Shown here piece by piece: positions 34,364 through 45,099 of a stretch of 64,000 nucleotides of DNA. Under the pieces are notes generated by a model. It was given only the letters and a program-made list of their open reading frames with translations. It made no database searches and was not told the DNA's origin. How positions within the stretch are numbered: position 1 is the stretch's first letter; each line of letters opens with the position of its first letter. A program made the translations under genes and the position numbers. Origin of the DNA: Diorhabda sublineata (taxonomy: Eukaryota; Arthropoda; Insecta; Coleoptera; Chrysomelidae); the NCBI RefSeq assembly GCF_026230105.1, contig NC_079476.1, positions 5,725,209 through 5,789,208 of the forward strand. The letters are read 5' to 3'.

Positions 34364-35663
34364 AAATAACTATTTTCGAGTGGAATATTTCTCACAAAGC
34401 TCCTAATATCATTTCTGGTTTTTATAGTACTTCTCCATAAATACTTCATTGTTTCTCAATCAGTAATTCACTATCATTGTTGAGAAGTTGTTCCAAAATT
34501 ATATATTAAAGATTAATTAGTACCCTACTTATATTATTATTAATTCAATACATGTATAGAGTGAATGGGATCCATTTAATTATTGTACTGTCTTCATAAT
34601 TGGATTAGAGAATTATCTTTGTTGTATAAAATTCTTACTTCTTTTCGGAATCTGTTATTGTATCGTTTTTTTTTAGTAGTGTATATACTAATTTTTATTA
34701 ATAGTTTTCTTCCCCTACCAATGCCATACTTTACAAATTGTGTCAAATTATCATAATTTTATAGTAAAATTTGAATAATATGAAAATTACATCCGACCAA
34801 CAGCTATAGAATAGGAAAGCAGCATATTTGTAAAGTCTTATTCGTATTATACAGTCCTGACTCGCGTGAAACATTCGTTGGCTATGTAAATATATTCAAT
34901 ATAGTCGGAAACACTCTTTCAACGCTACGGATCTTCGTAGCGAAATTAACTTTCTCTAATCCAAAAAAACAATAATCGTGAATTTCTCTTTTCCATTCCC
35001 TTCATAACTACTCATAAAAAGTACAAATATACAAGCATTTTTGAGAATAGGATTATGTGGTTAAGTTTGATATGACATTATCGATAAAAAGCTTACTATT
35101 GGTAATGACGGTTATCAGAAAAAAATGTTCAAAAGTTTTCATTTCTTGCCTCTATGTTATCTATCAACAGATGTGATCGTTTTCTGCAGTTTCCCTGCAA
35201 CCTGGTGAACCGTTTCCGACGATAGGGAATAACGTAGCCGCAGCTGTACCCGCTCGCCCCCTTTTGGATTCAAAATAAACAAGAAAAATTTTTTTAATAT
35301 CAAAAAAACGAGAGAAGCCGTTTTTACTTGCAAGCTCTCTTCACTATTTCTTTTAACCAAAAATCCTAAATCTTCGCATTTTCCTTCTCCAGAAAAGTTA
35401 GCAAACACAACTCCACGCAATCACCACAACCCCAGCCTTGCAGAGGGGCAATTCCTATATCAGGGCCCTCTCTTTCAAAAATTTCTCTTATCCTACCAAA
35501 TTCTATTCAACGATTCTCTCTCTCTCTCTCTCTCACCAGATGTGTATTAGTTGTTTTTTCAATAGAATAATGAAATATTAAACTACAAGTCTGACACTGT
35601 GAAATATTTTGTATTGAATTTTCATTATATTTATACATCATCACTTATTCTCACTTTTGATAT
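34364..35663. other. Gene-free stretch with (TC)n
   Basis: A perfect (TC)n run lies at about 35515-35534. The 35157-35460 part is less AT-rich than the surroundings and carries an 87-codon minus frame with no recognised domain; it may be part of an unknown repeat. Confidence 0.5.
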
Positions 35664-36265
35664 ACGAGGTCTGGCTATTAAATAACAAGACTGCGCGCCT
35701 AGAGGGTGCCCTAGACGGGTGGAAAAAAAAACAAGTAGTGTGTTGGGTATCCAGATATTTTGTCTATGCACGCTCCAAAACACGCTTCAGTCACTAGTAT
35801 AGTATTTGTGCAGTAGTAGTTTGAAATGAAAGTGTTTTTTCTTCGTGTCCAACATCATGTGGGACGAAAAACAGGAGCAACGTATCAATTTCAAATTTCT
35901 CGTTGAAAAAAACTCCAACTGAATACTATAAATTGTTGCAAGACACCTATGGGGACAATTTACTATCTCGTGCGCGTGATTTTGAGTGGTGTAAGTGAGG
36001 GCCGAGAGAGCACTGAAGATGACCAGCGCCCAGGTTGCCCTGTGACTGTACCAACTCCGGAAACAGTGACCAAAATCAACCAAATTGTGCGTGCAGATCG
36101 TCGAATGAGCATCTGAATGATAAACGCCGATAAAGAAACGTTTTTAAGAGGAATTACACATGGCCAAAGTCTGTGCAAAGTTGGTGGAAAAAATCTGATT
36201 TCTTACCAAAAGCTCTTGCATTAACTGCTTTGAAAGGGACCCGATTTGAGTCGATGGAAGCACTT
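35664..36265 (+). pseudogene. Mariner relic with 5' TIR and transposase N-terminus
   Basis: The 5' terminus CGAGGTCTGGCTATTAAATA at 35664 is the same TIR that bounds the element at 48115-48814. Downstream translation gives EQRINFKFLVEKNSN, YYKLLQDTYGDNLLSRARDFEW, REGRESTEDDQRPGCPVTVP, PETVTKINQIVRADRRMSI and then, after an internal deletion, FERDPIxVDG-type sequence matching the C-terminal block (LKGTRFESMEA at about 36229-36263). The catalytic core is deleted. At about 36265 the sequence passes directly into reverse-transcriptase code, so the 3' TIR is missing. Confidence 0.75.
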
Positions 36266-36745
36266 GCAGAAGAGGAAGCGGGGATTCGAGTAAATGGAGT
36301 CCCAGTTAATAACATAAGATATGCAGATGAAACTGTTTCAATAGCGGAGAATATGGAAGACCTTCAAATAATTACAGAAAAGGTTAGCAATATGTTTACA
36401 AATGAATGTAAATAAAACTAAATACATGCACGTCTCGAAAATACAAGTTCAGAATGCACAATTGCAAATTGGAAATAACCACATTGGAAAAGTACAGAAA
36501 TACAAATATCTAGGGACTTGGATTAATTCGAGACATAACAGCACTGAAGAGATAAAAGTAAAAATTGAAATTGCTCGCATTGCATTTCAAAAAATTAAAA
36601 ACTTCTTTCGATTTAAAAACTTGAATAACGAATTGAAAAAGAGAATGATAAAATGTTACATATACTCGATCCTTCTGTTCGGAATGGAGGCAGCTACTTT
36701 AAACAAAGCAATAATGAAAACACTGGAACCATTTGAAATGTGAAT
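36266..36745 (+). pseudogene. RTE-like reverse transcriptase, C-terminal part
   Basis: Two overlapping frames (36173-36415 and 36402-36743) encode AGIRVNGVPVNNIRYADETV, with YADE where the catalytic YADD is expected; then SIAENMEDLQIITEKV, LQMNVNKTKYMHVSK-like sequence, YKYLGTWINSRHNSTEEIKV, IEIARIAFQKIKNFFRF and KCYIYSILLFGMEAATLNKA, closing with LEPFEM. This is the palm-to-thumb region of an RTE-type or related LINE. A one-base frameshift near 36405 separates the frames. The endonuclease and upstream palm are replaced by the mariner relic. Confidence 0.78.
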
Positions 36746-36849
36746 GTATGATACCCCAATCCCTCATGATCCCACAGTAAAGGTCCAATTGTTTGCGGTG
36801 TGCACCGTACTCAACGCTTCCGCCTAAGACATGCGTTCTCTCAACATTA

Positions 36850-37575
36850 AATCCCATAATCTTCTGAGTGAATTTTCGGATTGGGCAAAAAATGGAGGGT
36901 GATCCTCAATTCTCAAAAGTTTCAAGCCAAACATCTGAGTTCCTTGTACAAACATCTTCAACCAGAAAATTTCCACTTGAGACTTTGCGGAAAGAGGGTC
37001 GACATCCGCATAAAAGCCATATGTCTGGTAGATTCTCTAAACAGAGTACGGAGGCGAGTCTGTCTCATGAAAACTCTTGGAGGAAAATTTGAACAAATCC
37101 ATCCCCTCACCTTAATTTATACGTACAAAACATACATCCGCTCCATAATCGAATATAGAGCACTTCACTCAACTATCTCCTAAAAAAACTCCTGATCCGC
37201 GAGTAGTTCATTCTCAGGTACTGTTAATACAAGTTTAGAATCAGCCCCAGTAACACCGTTTATGTCAATACAGACATAATCCCCGTCCCAAGTTGTCTAA
37301 ATGACCTCCAAGCCTGCTATGTGATTCGTACCATAGAATCAAACAACTCCGCTGCCAATGAAACCCATGTTTCCCCCTGGATCACCAATATACGGCTCCT
37401 CAGCTCAAAGACCAAGAGGAAACTCCCCTATCCGACCCTTTGGCTGCTAGCAACAGCATACGAAGACCTCCCTGAAAACTACCTTAAGTTTCTAGACAAC
37501 TCTCTCATATCAATAAGCAACTCTAAGCTGATAAGGATAACCCTCTTAATCGCGAACATTTTCGAGCCATGATTT
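36850..37575 (+). pseudogene. Second LINE fragment, pol C-terminal region
   Basis: Frames at 36881-37183 and 37321-37572 read VDIRIKAICLVDSLNRVRRR, KTLGGKFEQIHPLTLIYTYK, TYIRSIIEYRA and later CYVIRTIESNNSAANETH, PWITNIRLLSSKTKRKLPYP, LLATAYEDLPENYLKFLDN. The first blocks match the region just after the RT domain (IKAI...RVR..KTLGG...YIRSIIEY) of Jockey/I-like LINEs. The second frame is the tail of the same kind of protein. Codon order and distance fit one protein with a frameshifted gap at 37185-37320. The sequence is visibly richer in C than its surroundings. Confidence 0.62.
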
Positions 37576-37905
37576 TTTATGACATTCGACGTAGATCAAA
37601 CAAACAAGTGTGTACCGAGCTAACTTGGACGTTTGGTGATGAAACTCCATCTCGAATCACATTGTTTAAATTGGAAGTCGTCGAAAATCGGCTGTCGTGC
37701 CAGAAAACAACGATGCTGTGCGTAAACTCATAGTGCAAGATCGTCATGTGCCATATCGTGTGATTGAAGCATACTTGGAAATTAGTTCCACTCAATATTC
37801 CATGAAAATTTTACTGTCCAAAAGATTTTTTCGCCTTGGATACCGCATAATTTGACAACCACCCATAAAAAGGCTCATGTGGATTGGTGCAAAGAACACA
37901 AAATG
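37568..37905 (+). pseudogene. Mariner transposase, N-terminal fragment
   Basis: From the ATG near 37570: MIFYDIRRRSNKQVCTELTW, TFGDETPSRITLF, then in other frames SVVPENNDAVRKLIVQDRHV-like, ISSTQYSMKIL-like and THKKAHVDWCKEH. These are the DNA-binding and linker regions of a SETMAR/mariner-type transposase. The catalytic domain is missing. The fragment begins directly at the end of the preceding LINE fragment. Confidence 0.68.
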
Positions 37906-38695
37906 TCACTGTTTTACATACTTTTTACTTTGATCAACTTTAGAAACTTTTTTTGCCTTTCACTTTATGTACTGGGGATAGTATTATAGTTAAAATTCAA
38001 TCTCAATAATTTTTCATCGAAAAAGTGTTACTATAAATTTGTATACGGCAATTTAGTCATAGTTATAGAGAAATTTGGATTCTATCAATCAAACTCACAT
38101 TTAATTATGTAATTTCAAATAGTCCAAAATTACCATCTTCTAAACTTCACCGTAAGTTATCGCTAGTGGTCTTGGCATATAAACAACTTCATCATATTCT
38201 GGCAATCAGTATAACTTCAGTTTATTCGGTATGGATTCTATCGTGATCCGATGAAAAGTTTCTGAGACTTAATTAATTTAGACGAGGATAGAAATACCAA
38301 AAACGAAACATGACCTAGGAGTGGAGAAGTGGTCGATAACCATTAATAGTCGAAGAGCTGTCCTTGAAATTCACCCAAATACTTGAGGTTGAGCGATAAT
38401 CTATGTGTGTCATTTCCTCTCTTCATTGAACTATTATGAAGAAGTATATTTTAGTAGAATGTGATGACATGTTTCAATATTAAGTTTGATCGTTAATATT
38501 CGATTAAATTTGATGTTTTTAATCATAGGAAAGTAACGTTGCCAGGTGATTCTAAAATAATAATGAAATTCTAACTTGAAAGTAATATTAATATTAAGGA
38601 AAAGGATGGTGAAAAAATTCAAGAATGGCTAATTGAACATGGTATCTCATGACCACTGCGAAGACGAAAGTAGTACTTGCTGTTTAGATCATTTC
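37906..38695. other. Gene-free stretch
   Basis: AT-rich sequence with no recognised domain or repeat. Confidence 0.5.
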
Positions 38696-38699
38696 TGTG

Positions 38700-38890
38700 C
38701 TCTTGTTATAGATCAATTCATAGAGAGTCTCAGAACTATCTCGGAGTGATAATTGACCCTAAACCAGGCCCGCACCAAAAGCATTTCGGGCTCATAGTTA
38801 AAACCTGTAAAGGGGCTCTCTGCCGTGGGCTTTGGAGGACATGGAATACAGTCATCAAAGTGATGACCCAGGAAGTTTTTGAAAATTAGG
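38700..38890 (+). pseudogene. LINE reverse-transcriptase fragment
   Basis: The frame reads HRESQNYLGVIIDPKPGPHQ then KHFGLIVKTCKGALCRGLW. YLGVIID followed by an H and a K..KA..ALRRL pattern is the thumb-proximal block of many insect LINE reverse transcriptases. Only about 60 residues are present, ending at a stop at 38889. Confidence 0.55.
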
Positions 38891-39009
38891 ATTTTAACAC
38901 TATAAAAAAAAAAGAAATTCAGCTAGGTTTTATATACATATTATACTTTAGAGTACCACAATAATTACAACGAATTTCAAAATATACTGCAGTATCCTCT
39001 TCACATTAA

Positions 39010-39330
39010 AAAACGGTTCCCTAGGCCGGAACTGTCCAGCTACTATGGAATTTTGAAAAATTCGGCGAATTCGCACGGTGTCTTTCACATTTTTCATAAG
39101 TAGTGGAAGAGTGGGATTTTTTAATATAGCAGGAGGTTTATTTACAGAATTTCTTTCAAATAATTTCTAAGAAAGTCTATTTATTTATTTATTTGTTTCT
39201 TTTTGTTCTGGAACTTTGCAGAATTTTATTTAGTTATATAAATGATTTGTGTAAGCGCAGTTAGTTCAGTTTTAAATAAATAGTCGTAATGAAAAGAACT
39301 AATTAGTGAAAATAATCTCAAAAATTATTT
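39010..39330 (+). repeat. LTR-like dispersed repeat, copy 2
   Basis: Homologous to 14570-14830 (shared GGCGAATTCGC, TTTCTAAGAAAGTCT, TTATATAAATGA and AAATAAATAGTCGTAATG). The copy has TATATAAA followed about 30 bases later by AGTTAGTTCAGTT, a promoter-like arrangement, and AATAAA. No internal retrotransposon sequence adjoins it. Confidence 0.5.
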
Positions 39331-39719
39331 AAGTGATTATTATAAGTTAAGTGTATCATATAGTGGACTTTAGGGATCAGATATATAATACTATAATAGC
39401 AAAACCATTTTTTGGAATATCCTCTGTATTTAACAGTTTTCGATGTTGTTATATAGAACATAAGGGACTTAACTGAGATGATCCGACATCCTTAGCACAT
39501 AAATAACAATTTTGTAAGCAACTGACTTGTTGAAACTACTTAATCGATTATTTTAATTTTTTCTAAATCATTAAAGGTGAACAGAAATCTCATTGATTAT
39601 GAAATTTTGTTATAAAGGCGACTGCAGTCGATTTTTATCTATTTTAAGTTAAGAAAAAACTCGGTCATATGTTATTTTATTCTATATACTCCAAAATAAC
39701 CTCTAATCTTCTCCAACGC

Positions 39720-40105
39720 CCAGATTCTTCCATCTTTGGAATATTGCTCGAACATTTGAAGCTCGACCCCAAGCTTACCCTGAAGATATTCCACTCCAAT
39801 ACAGAAGAGAGCAGTTCGACTTATAGGCGATCCAGAGTTGATACTTGGACAGCTTAGAGCACGGGAGAAAGGTCACCTAACTGACTCTGTTTACCAAGCA
39901 AATGCTTTCCTGAGCAGTATCTCCAAGATCTATTTAACAGGCAGAGGCCCAGAACTTCAATTTATCGAGACTAATTTCTTTGGAAAAGTGCAGGCCTGTG
40001 GAACCAGCTAACAACGCACGTCTTTCCCGAATACTATAATATACGGAAGTTCAAGATCAATTTTCACAGGCATCTCCACACGGCAGGCACCACTACACGA
40101 GTTTA
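39720..40105 (+). pseudogene. LINE pol C-terminal fragment
   Basis: In one frame IQKRAVRLIGDPELILGQLR (about 39798-39857) and further ISKIYLTGRGPEL; in another LWNQLTTHVFPEYYNIRKFK and INFHRHLHTAG near 40000-40090. I(Q)KRAVRLIGDP followed at distance by LWN.L...VFP..Y...KFK is the C-terminal signature of several insect LINE pol proteins. It could belong with the fragment at 38700, with the LTR-like repeat inserted between them. Confidence 0.62.
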
Positions 40106-40407
40106 TCCTCTTGTGCTTATTATTTACATAAAAAAACTTGGGTATACTGTATCGTAAGCATAAATTTATATGAAATATATATGTCCAAATAGAGTAAGTT
40201 TATACAGAACAGAATAAGCACAAGTCAAACACTTTTTCAAAGGAGTAATCGTCTCAGCATTGTCCAACTCTTACCCGACTACAATCCCATTTTCGTATAG
40301 CTTAAGATTAACTGCTTTTGCTTTTGCATAAATACTTTAACATGCGCGTCATTCCTTTGGTCCCCAACTTTGATTTTCTTGATTTCTAGATTTTTGTAGT
40401 TTTTAAT

Positions 40408-40470
40408 ATAGTAAATAGTTCAAAATGACGAGGATTTTCAAAATCGTCAACATTGTAGTCTATTTACTAT
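40408..40470. repeat. Imperfect 63-bp hairpin
   Basis: ATAGTAAATAG at 40408 pairs with CTATTTACTAT ending at 40470; the inner halves (AATGACGAGGATTTT and AAAATCGTCAACATT) also pair with a few mismatches, leaving almost no loop. Confidence 0.7.
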
Positions 40471-40697
40471 GTTATTTACAAAATATTGATTATCATATTA
40501 TTAATATAAGTCAATGTTATCACTTCTTGGTTCCTCCATATCCAAGGTACCTTACTAGGATCATCAAGTTATTCGAATGCAGTAGTTTAGTCATTTAAAT
40601 CAACGTTTTCCTGTATGATACCCCGGACCATCAATTTGTTCTCCCAGCATACTCTTTCTGATCCAACGAAACTTTCCATTAGTGTAAGATTATTGGA

Positions 40698-40880
40698 AAA
40701 GTTTGTCGGTTTCAGAATTTGTAGTCTTTTTCCAGTTTCTTCTCGTGATATATTTATTTTTGGAAAGATTCCAAAGAATCAGTTTATAAAGACTAGAGAA
40801 ATCACTGATATTATCAAAATAATGATATAACGGAAAGTCCTCAATCTTGCATACACGTGGTATTTAGAACAAAAATAGTT
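40698..40880 (+). repeat. Left direct repeat flanking the inverted structure
   Basis: Aligns in the same orientation with 44853-45025: shared blocks are AATCAGTTTATARAGACTAG/GGATCAGTTTATAGAGACT, AGAGAAATCA, ATATCAAAAT and TACACRTGGT. Divergence is appreciable. The 3.9-kb inverted-repeat structure lies between the two copies. Confidence 0.75.
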
Positions 40881-42434
40881 ATAAGAATTGTATTGGGAAC
40901 GATGTTTCCTTTCAATCCATAATAAGGTGAACTTGATGACGGTAGGGAAAAAACGACAAATTTCTCAATTAAAAAAAAAAAAAGAGAAACACAGATCAAG
41001 AAGTAGATGACCGAGTAAAAAGTCGGATCAAAGATGTAGAAGCAATCCCGAAAAAGTTGTTTATGAATGTTAAGAAGTTCAACAAACATTCAATAATCCA
41101 GTAGAAAAAATACAAGTAAACCAAAATAAATATTGGTAAGAGCCCGGTTTTAGATATTTATGTATATTTTGTTTTAATTCCGTGAGAGCTTAGTATCATA
41201 ATATGGTTTTTCACTGTAATTCAACTTTTTTGACTGTATCTCTGAAATTTCGTCAATATAAAAGAAATTCTCCCAAAAATAGGCTAAAAATCTTGAAAAT
41301 CTTTCTGTCTATTCAAAATATATTACAAAAATTTCAAAATAACTTCATTAACTATTTTTATTAAGTTTAAATAGGGGTGGTCAACCGAAATGATCTTGCA
41401 GGCTACTTTTAGAATACATTACGATGGCGTGGGTCATTTTTTTATTAAAATAGAAAAAAATTACAATATGTATGCAAATAGTACAATAAGTAATAGTGTT
41501 GAGATTTTAGCAGATCACATATGAAATTATATTAAGATTAATACAAAAAACATGAAAAATTACAAATAAACGTTTTAAACAGAACAAGTCGAAAATATAA
41601 TTTGCTATGACTTGCTATATTTACTATTATCTACTAGCGTTTTATCCGTCAGATTTTTTTTGTTTCCAGTTTCTGTACAGCTGTAGAGGTTTCGAAACGA
41701 AAGATATTTGTTGCATTATTAGAAAAAATTCATTAAATTAACCAAATGTGATTTTTTCCAAACAAAATTTAATTTAAACTTGCAATGGATCAACATAAAA
41801 ATTTCCCCATTTCACGTTATACTTTGTGAATATTTTAATCAATATCTCTACACAACCGGCGAATTTGGAAATTTTTTTAAAGCAACATAAAACATCGATT
41901 CTGTATCTTCAAGAGCAAACACAATAATCGATGAAATCTCTACAAAACTAAGTGCGTATAAAATTGAAACTTGCTTATGAATCAATTATTTCATAAACCA
42001 ATCATGAGAATTGTCAAGAAGTAATGAGGACAAAATTATTGGATAAATGAAATTATTGATATTTCCATAAAAACTCCGTTTTATGACTCAAAATTTTTTT
42101 TAATAATTACTGATTGCTAACGTTTAAAAATGCGCTATTGTCTCTCAGGCCCAAATTCTCACGACTTTTTTACTTGTTTCGAGATAAGCTTAGAATTATT
42201 ATTTTTGCTGCGATTACTTTGGTAATAATACGGATTTCGAGTTGTGCGGGCATTCCAGAATATTCTATGGGCCGTTCCTGGGTTGAATTATGTATAGTAC
42301 ATAAAAGGTTCAAAAAAAAAACTAAATTAAAACTTTTGTTACAAAGTAGATTATTTTTATAATTCAATCAATATTGTATTCGAGAAATTAACATAAGAAA
42401 TCGATTTCGTAGAGAATCAGATGATAGTAAGAAC

Positions 42435-42649
42435 TGTTGTGTGGATTTTCAGGTAGAATTCTTGTTTGTTGTTAACGAAGATGTATATTGGTTGACGTTT
42501 GATGGCTAACATTAGTGCTAATTAGGGGTAATTGTCCCCTATAAAAAATTATGTACTTGACCCACCACTATCAGTTAGCCATCAAACGTCAACCAATATA
42601 CATCTTCGTTAACAACAAACAAGAATTCTACCTGAAAATCCACACAACA
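42435..42649. repeat. Perfect 76-bp inverted repeat with 63-bp spacer
   Basis: 42435-42510 is the exact reverse complement of 42574-42649 (outer end TGTTGTGTGGATTTTCAGG, inner end GATGGCTAAC). The right arm corresponds to the 5' flank of the Tc1-like family, as the second copy at 62400 has the matching GTTAGCCATCAAAC sequence in that position. The left arm is therefore an inverted partial duplicate. Confidence 0.9.
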
Positions 42650-43240
42650 AGTCATAAAGCTGCTCAAGCGGTCACCCATCAGCGAGCAGTGGCCAGTGCA
42701 CTGAACATGAGTCAATCTGCTGTTTCCAGAGTTCACCGTCGTTACCAGGAGACTTGTATCTTTCACCAAAGACGTGGTTCTGGAAAAAGAAGGTGCACAT
42801 CCAAGAGAGATGACCGATTCATTGTAAGAACATCGCTGAAAAATCGGACCCTCACTAGTGTTCAATAAGAGCTCTCAGAAACGCCAATAGTGCCTGTGAG
42901 AGGCTCAATAGTCAAGAGAAGAATTAAGACAGCTAGCCTTGAGCCAGGCAAGGCAAGGCTAATGGTCTCAAATCAACCCCAGTCCATCGAGCAGCCCATC
43001 TACGTTTTTCCAAAAACACGTTAATTGGACTGATGAACAATGGGGCTCCGTTGTCTTTTCAGAAGCAACTAGAATGTGCAGAACCGAAATAAAAGGACGA
43101 GTCTACAGAAAGCCTGGAGAAAAATTCGCGCAGTGTTGCATAAAAGAAAAAATGGCTTTTGGAGGCTTCGAAATAAGGGGAAAAAGAAGAAAAGAACTTG
43201 TTAAACCCAGAGAATTATACATTTCAATTTGATTTTTTGA
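42551..43240 (+). pseudogene. Tc1-like transposase, N-terminal half
   Basis: The first frame (42551-42868) reads HQRAVASALNMSQSAVSRVH, RRYQETCIFHQRRGSGKRRC and DDRFIVRTSLKNRTLTSVQ, the paired helix-turn-helix region with the linker of Tc1-like transposases. After frame changes come RGSIVKRRIKTASLEPG, a decayed NWTDEQWGSVVFSEATR region (about 43020-43075), KGRVYRKPGEKF and AFGGF. The second catalytic aspartate and the C-terminus are absent. A sister copy at 62400-63290 keeps the C-terminal end. Confidence 0.78.
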
Positions 43241-44852
43241 TACTCAGACCAACATAGATTTAATTTTTCTATTTGCTTCAGCTTTTTTATGTAACATTTT
43301 CGTTTAGAATATGCTAGAAAAACTTATTATTATTAATTTCTTCAATGGGGAAAAATTCTTTTAGTACTTAAACGCCAAATCTCGGATATAGCTGGATTTA
43401 TATTTCACGTTTACATGATTTGTTTTCTTCAAATTTCAATTCTTACTATCATCTGATTCTCTACGAAATCGATTTCTTATGTTAATTTTATCGAACACAA
43501 TGTTGATTGAATTATAAAAATAATCGACTTTGTAACAAAATTTTAATTTAGTTTTTTTTTGGACCTGTTATATACTATACATAATTCAATCCAGGAACGG
43601 CCAACCAGCGGAAAATGTTACGGTTCGCTAGATTTATTCACATTTACAAAAAAAAATATTTTTGTGCCAATAGAATATTCTGGAATGCCCGCACAACTCG
43701 AAATCCGTATTATTACCAAAGTAATCACAGCAAAAATTCTAAGCTTATCTCGAAACAAGTAAAAAAGTCGTGAGAATCTGGGCCTGAGAGACAATAGCGC
43801 ATTTTTAAACGTTAGCAATCAGTAATTATTAAAAAAAATTTTGAGTCATAAAACGGAGTTTTCATGGAAATATCAATAATTTAATTTATCCAATAATTTT
43901 GTCCTCATTACTTCTTGACAATTCTCATGATTGGTTTATGAAATAATTGATTCATAAACAAGTTTCAATTTTATACGCACTTAGTTTTGTAGAGATTTCA
44001 TCGATTATTGTGTTTGCTCTTGAAGATACAGAATCGATGTTTTATGTTGCTTTAAAAAAATTTCCAAATTCGCCGGTTGTGTAGAGATATTGATTAAAAT
44101 ATTCACAAAGTATAACGTGAAATGGGGAAATTTTTATGTTGATAAATTGCAAGTTTAAATTAAATTTTGTTTGGAAAAAATCACATTTGTTTAATTTAAT
44201 GAATTTTTTCTAATAATGCAAAAAATGTCTTTCGTTTCGAAACATCTTCAGCTATACAGAAACTGGAAACAAAAAAAAACGGACGGATAAAACGCTAGTA
44301 GGTAATAGTAAATATAGCAAGTCATAGCAAATTATATTTTCGACTTTGAGCAAAAAAATTAATTCTGTTTAAAACGTTTATTTGTATTTTTTTTTGTATT
44401 GGTCTCAATATAACTTTATATGTGATCTGCTAAAATCTCAACACTATTACTTATTGTATTATTTGCATACAGATTGTAAATTTTTTTTATTTTAATAAAA
44501 AAATGACCCACGCCATCGTAATGTATTCTAAAAGTAGCCTGGGAGAATTTCTTTTATATTGACGAAATTTCAGAGATAAAGTCAAAAGAGAAATTGATTT
44601 ACAGTGAAAAACCATAATATGATACTAAGCTCTCACGGAATTAAAACAAAATATACATAAATATCTAAAACCGCGCTCTTACCAATATTTATTTTGGTTT
44701 ACTTGTATTTTTTCTACTGGATTATTGAATATTAGTTGAACTTCCTAACTTTTATAAACAACTTTTTCGGGATTGCTTCTACATCTTTGATCCGACTTTT
44801 TACTCGGTCATCTACTTCTTGATCTGTGTTTCTCTTTTTTTTTAATTGAGAA

Positions 44853-45025
44853 ATTTGTTAGTTTTAGAGTTCAAAGTTTCATCTAACTTCTACTGGTATT
44901 ATTTTTAAAGTTGGAAACATTCTAAAGGATCAGTTTATAGAGACTAGAGAAATCAATATGATCAAAATGAAGATATAATTGAAATACCTCAATAGGGTAT
45001 ACACATGGTGGTTACAACAAAAATA
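44853..45025 (+). repeat. Right direct repeat flanking the inverted structure
   Basis: Counterpart of 40698-40880 in the same orientation. It begins where the right arm ends and runs into the Penelope-like relic. Too long to be a target-site duplication, so a tandem or segmental duplication that preceded the inverted structure is more likely. Confidence 0.75.
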
Positions 45026-45099
45026 AAGATTGTATATATTTAGTAAGTTTATTTTTGGGTTTAAGTCGATTGAAACATTGGTAAAATTGTTAATTATAT

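Larger units (their letters stand above)
40956..44858. mobile_element. Large inverted-repeat structure with 1.4-kb arms
   Basis: The left arm 40956-42433 and the right arm 43440-44858 are inverted copies over their whole length with high identity. Examples are AGATCAAGAAGTAGATGACC, GTGGGTCATTTTTTTATT and CGAGTTGTGCGGGCATTCC on one strand and their complements on the other. The right arm has an extra block of about 65 bp (about 43602-43668). The core 42434-43439 holds a Tc1-like relic and a 76-bp inverted repeat. The arms have no recognised protein. It may be a foldback-type transposon, a transposon with very long TIRs later invaded by Tc1, or an inverted duplication. Confidence 0.85.

Noticed and set aside
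42114..42362. Frames present in both long arms as a conserved gene
   Set aside because: They occur on both strands, are broken by an insertion in the right arm, and are explained by the inverted repeat itself.
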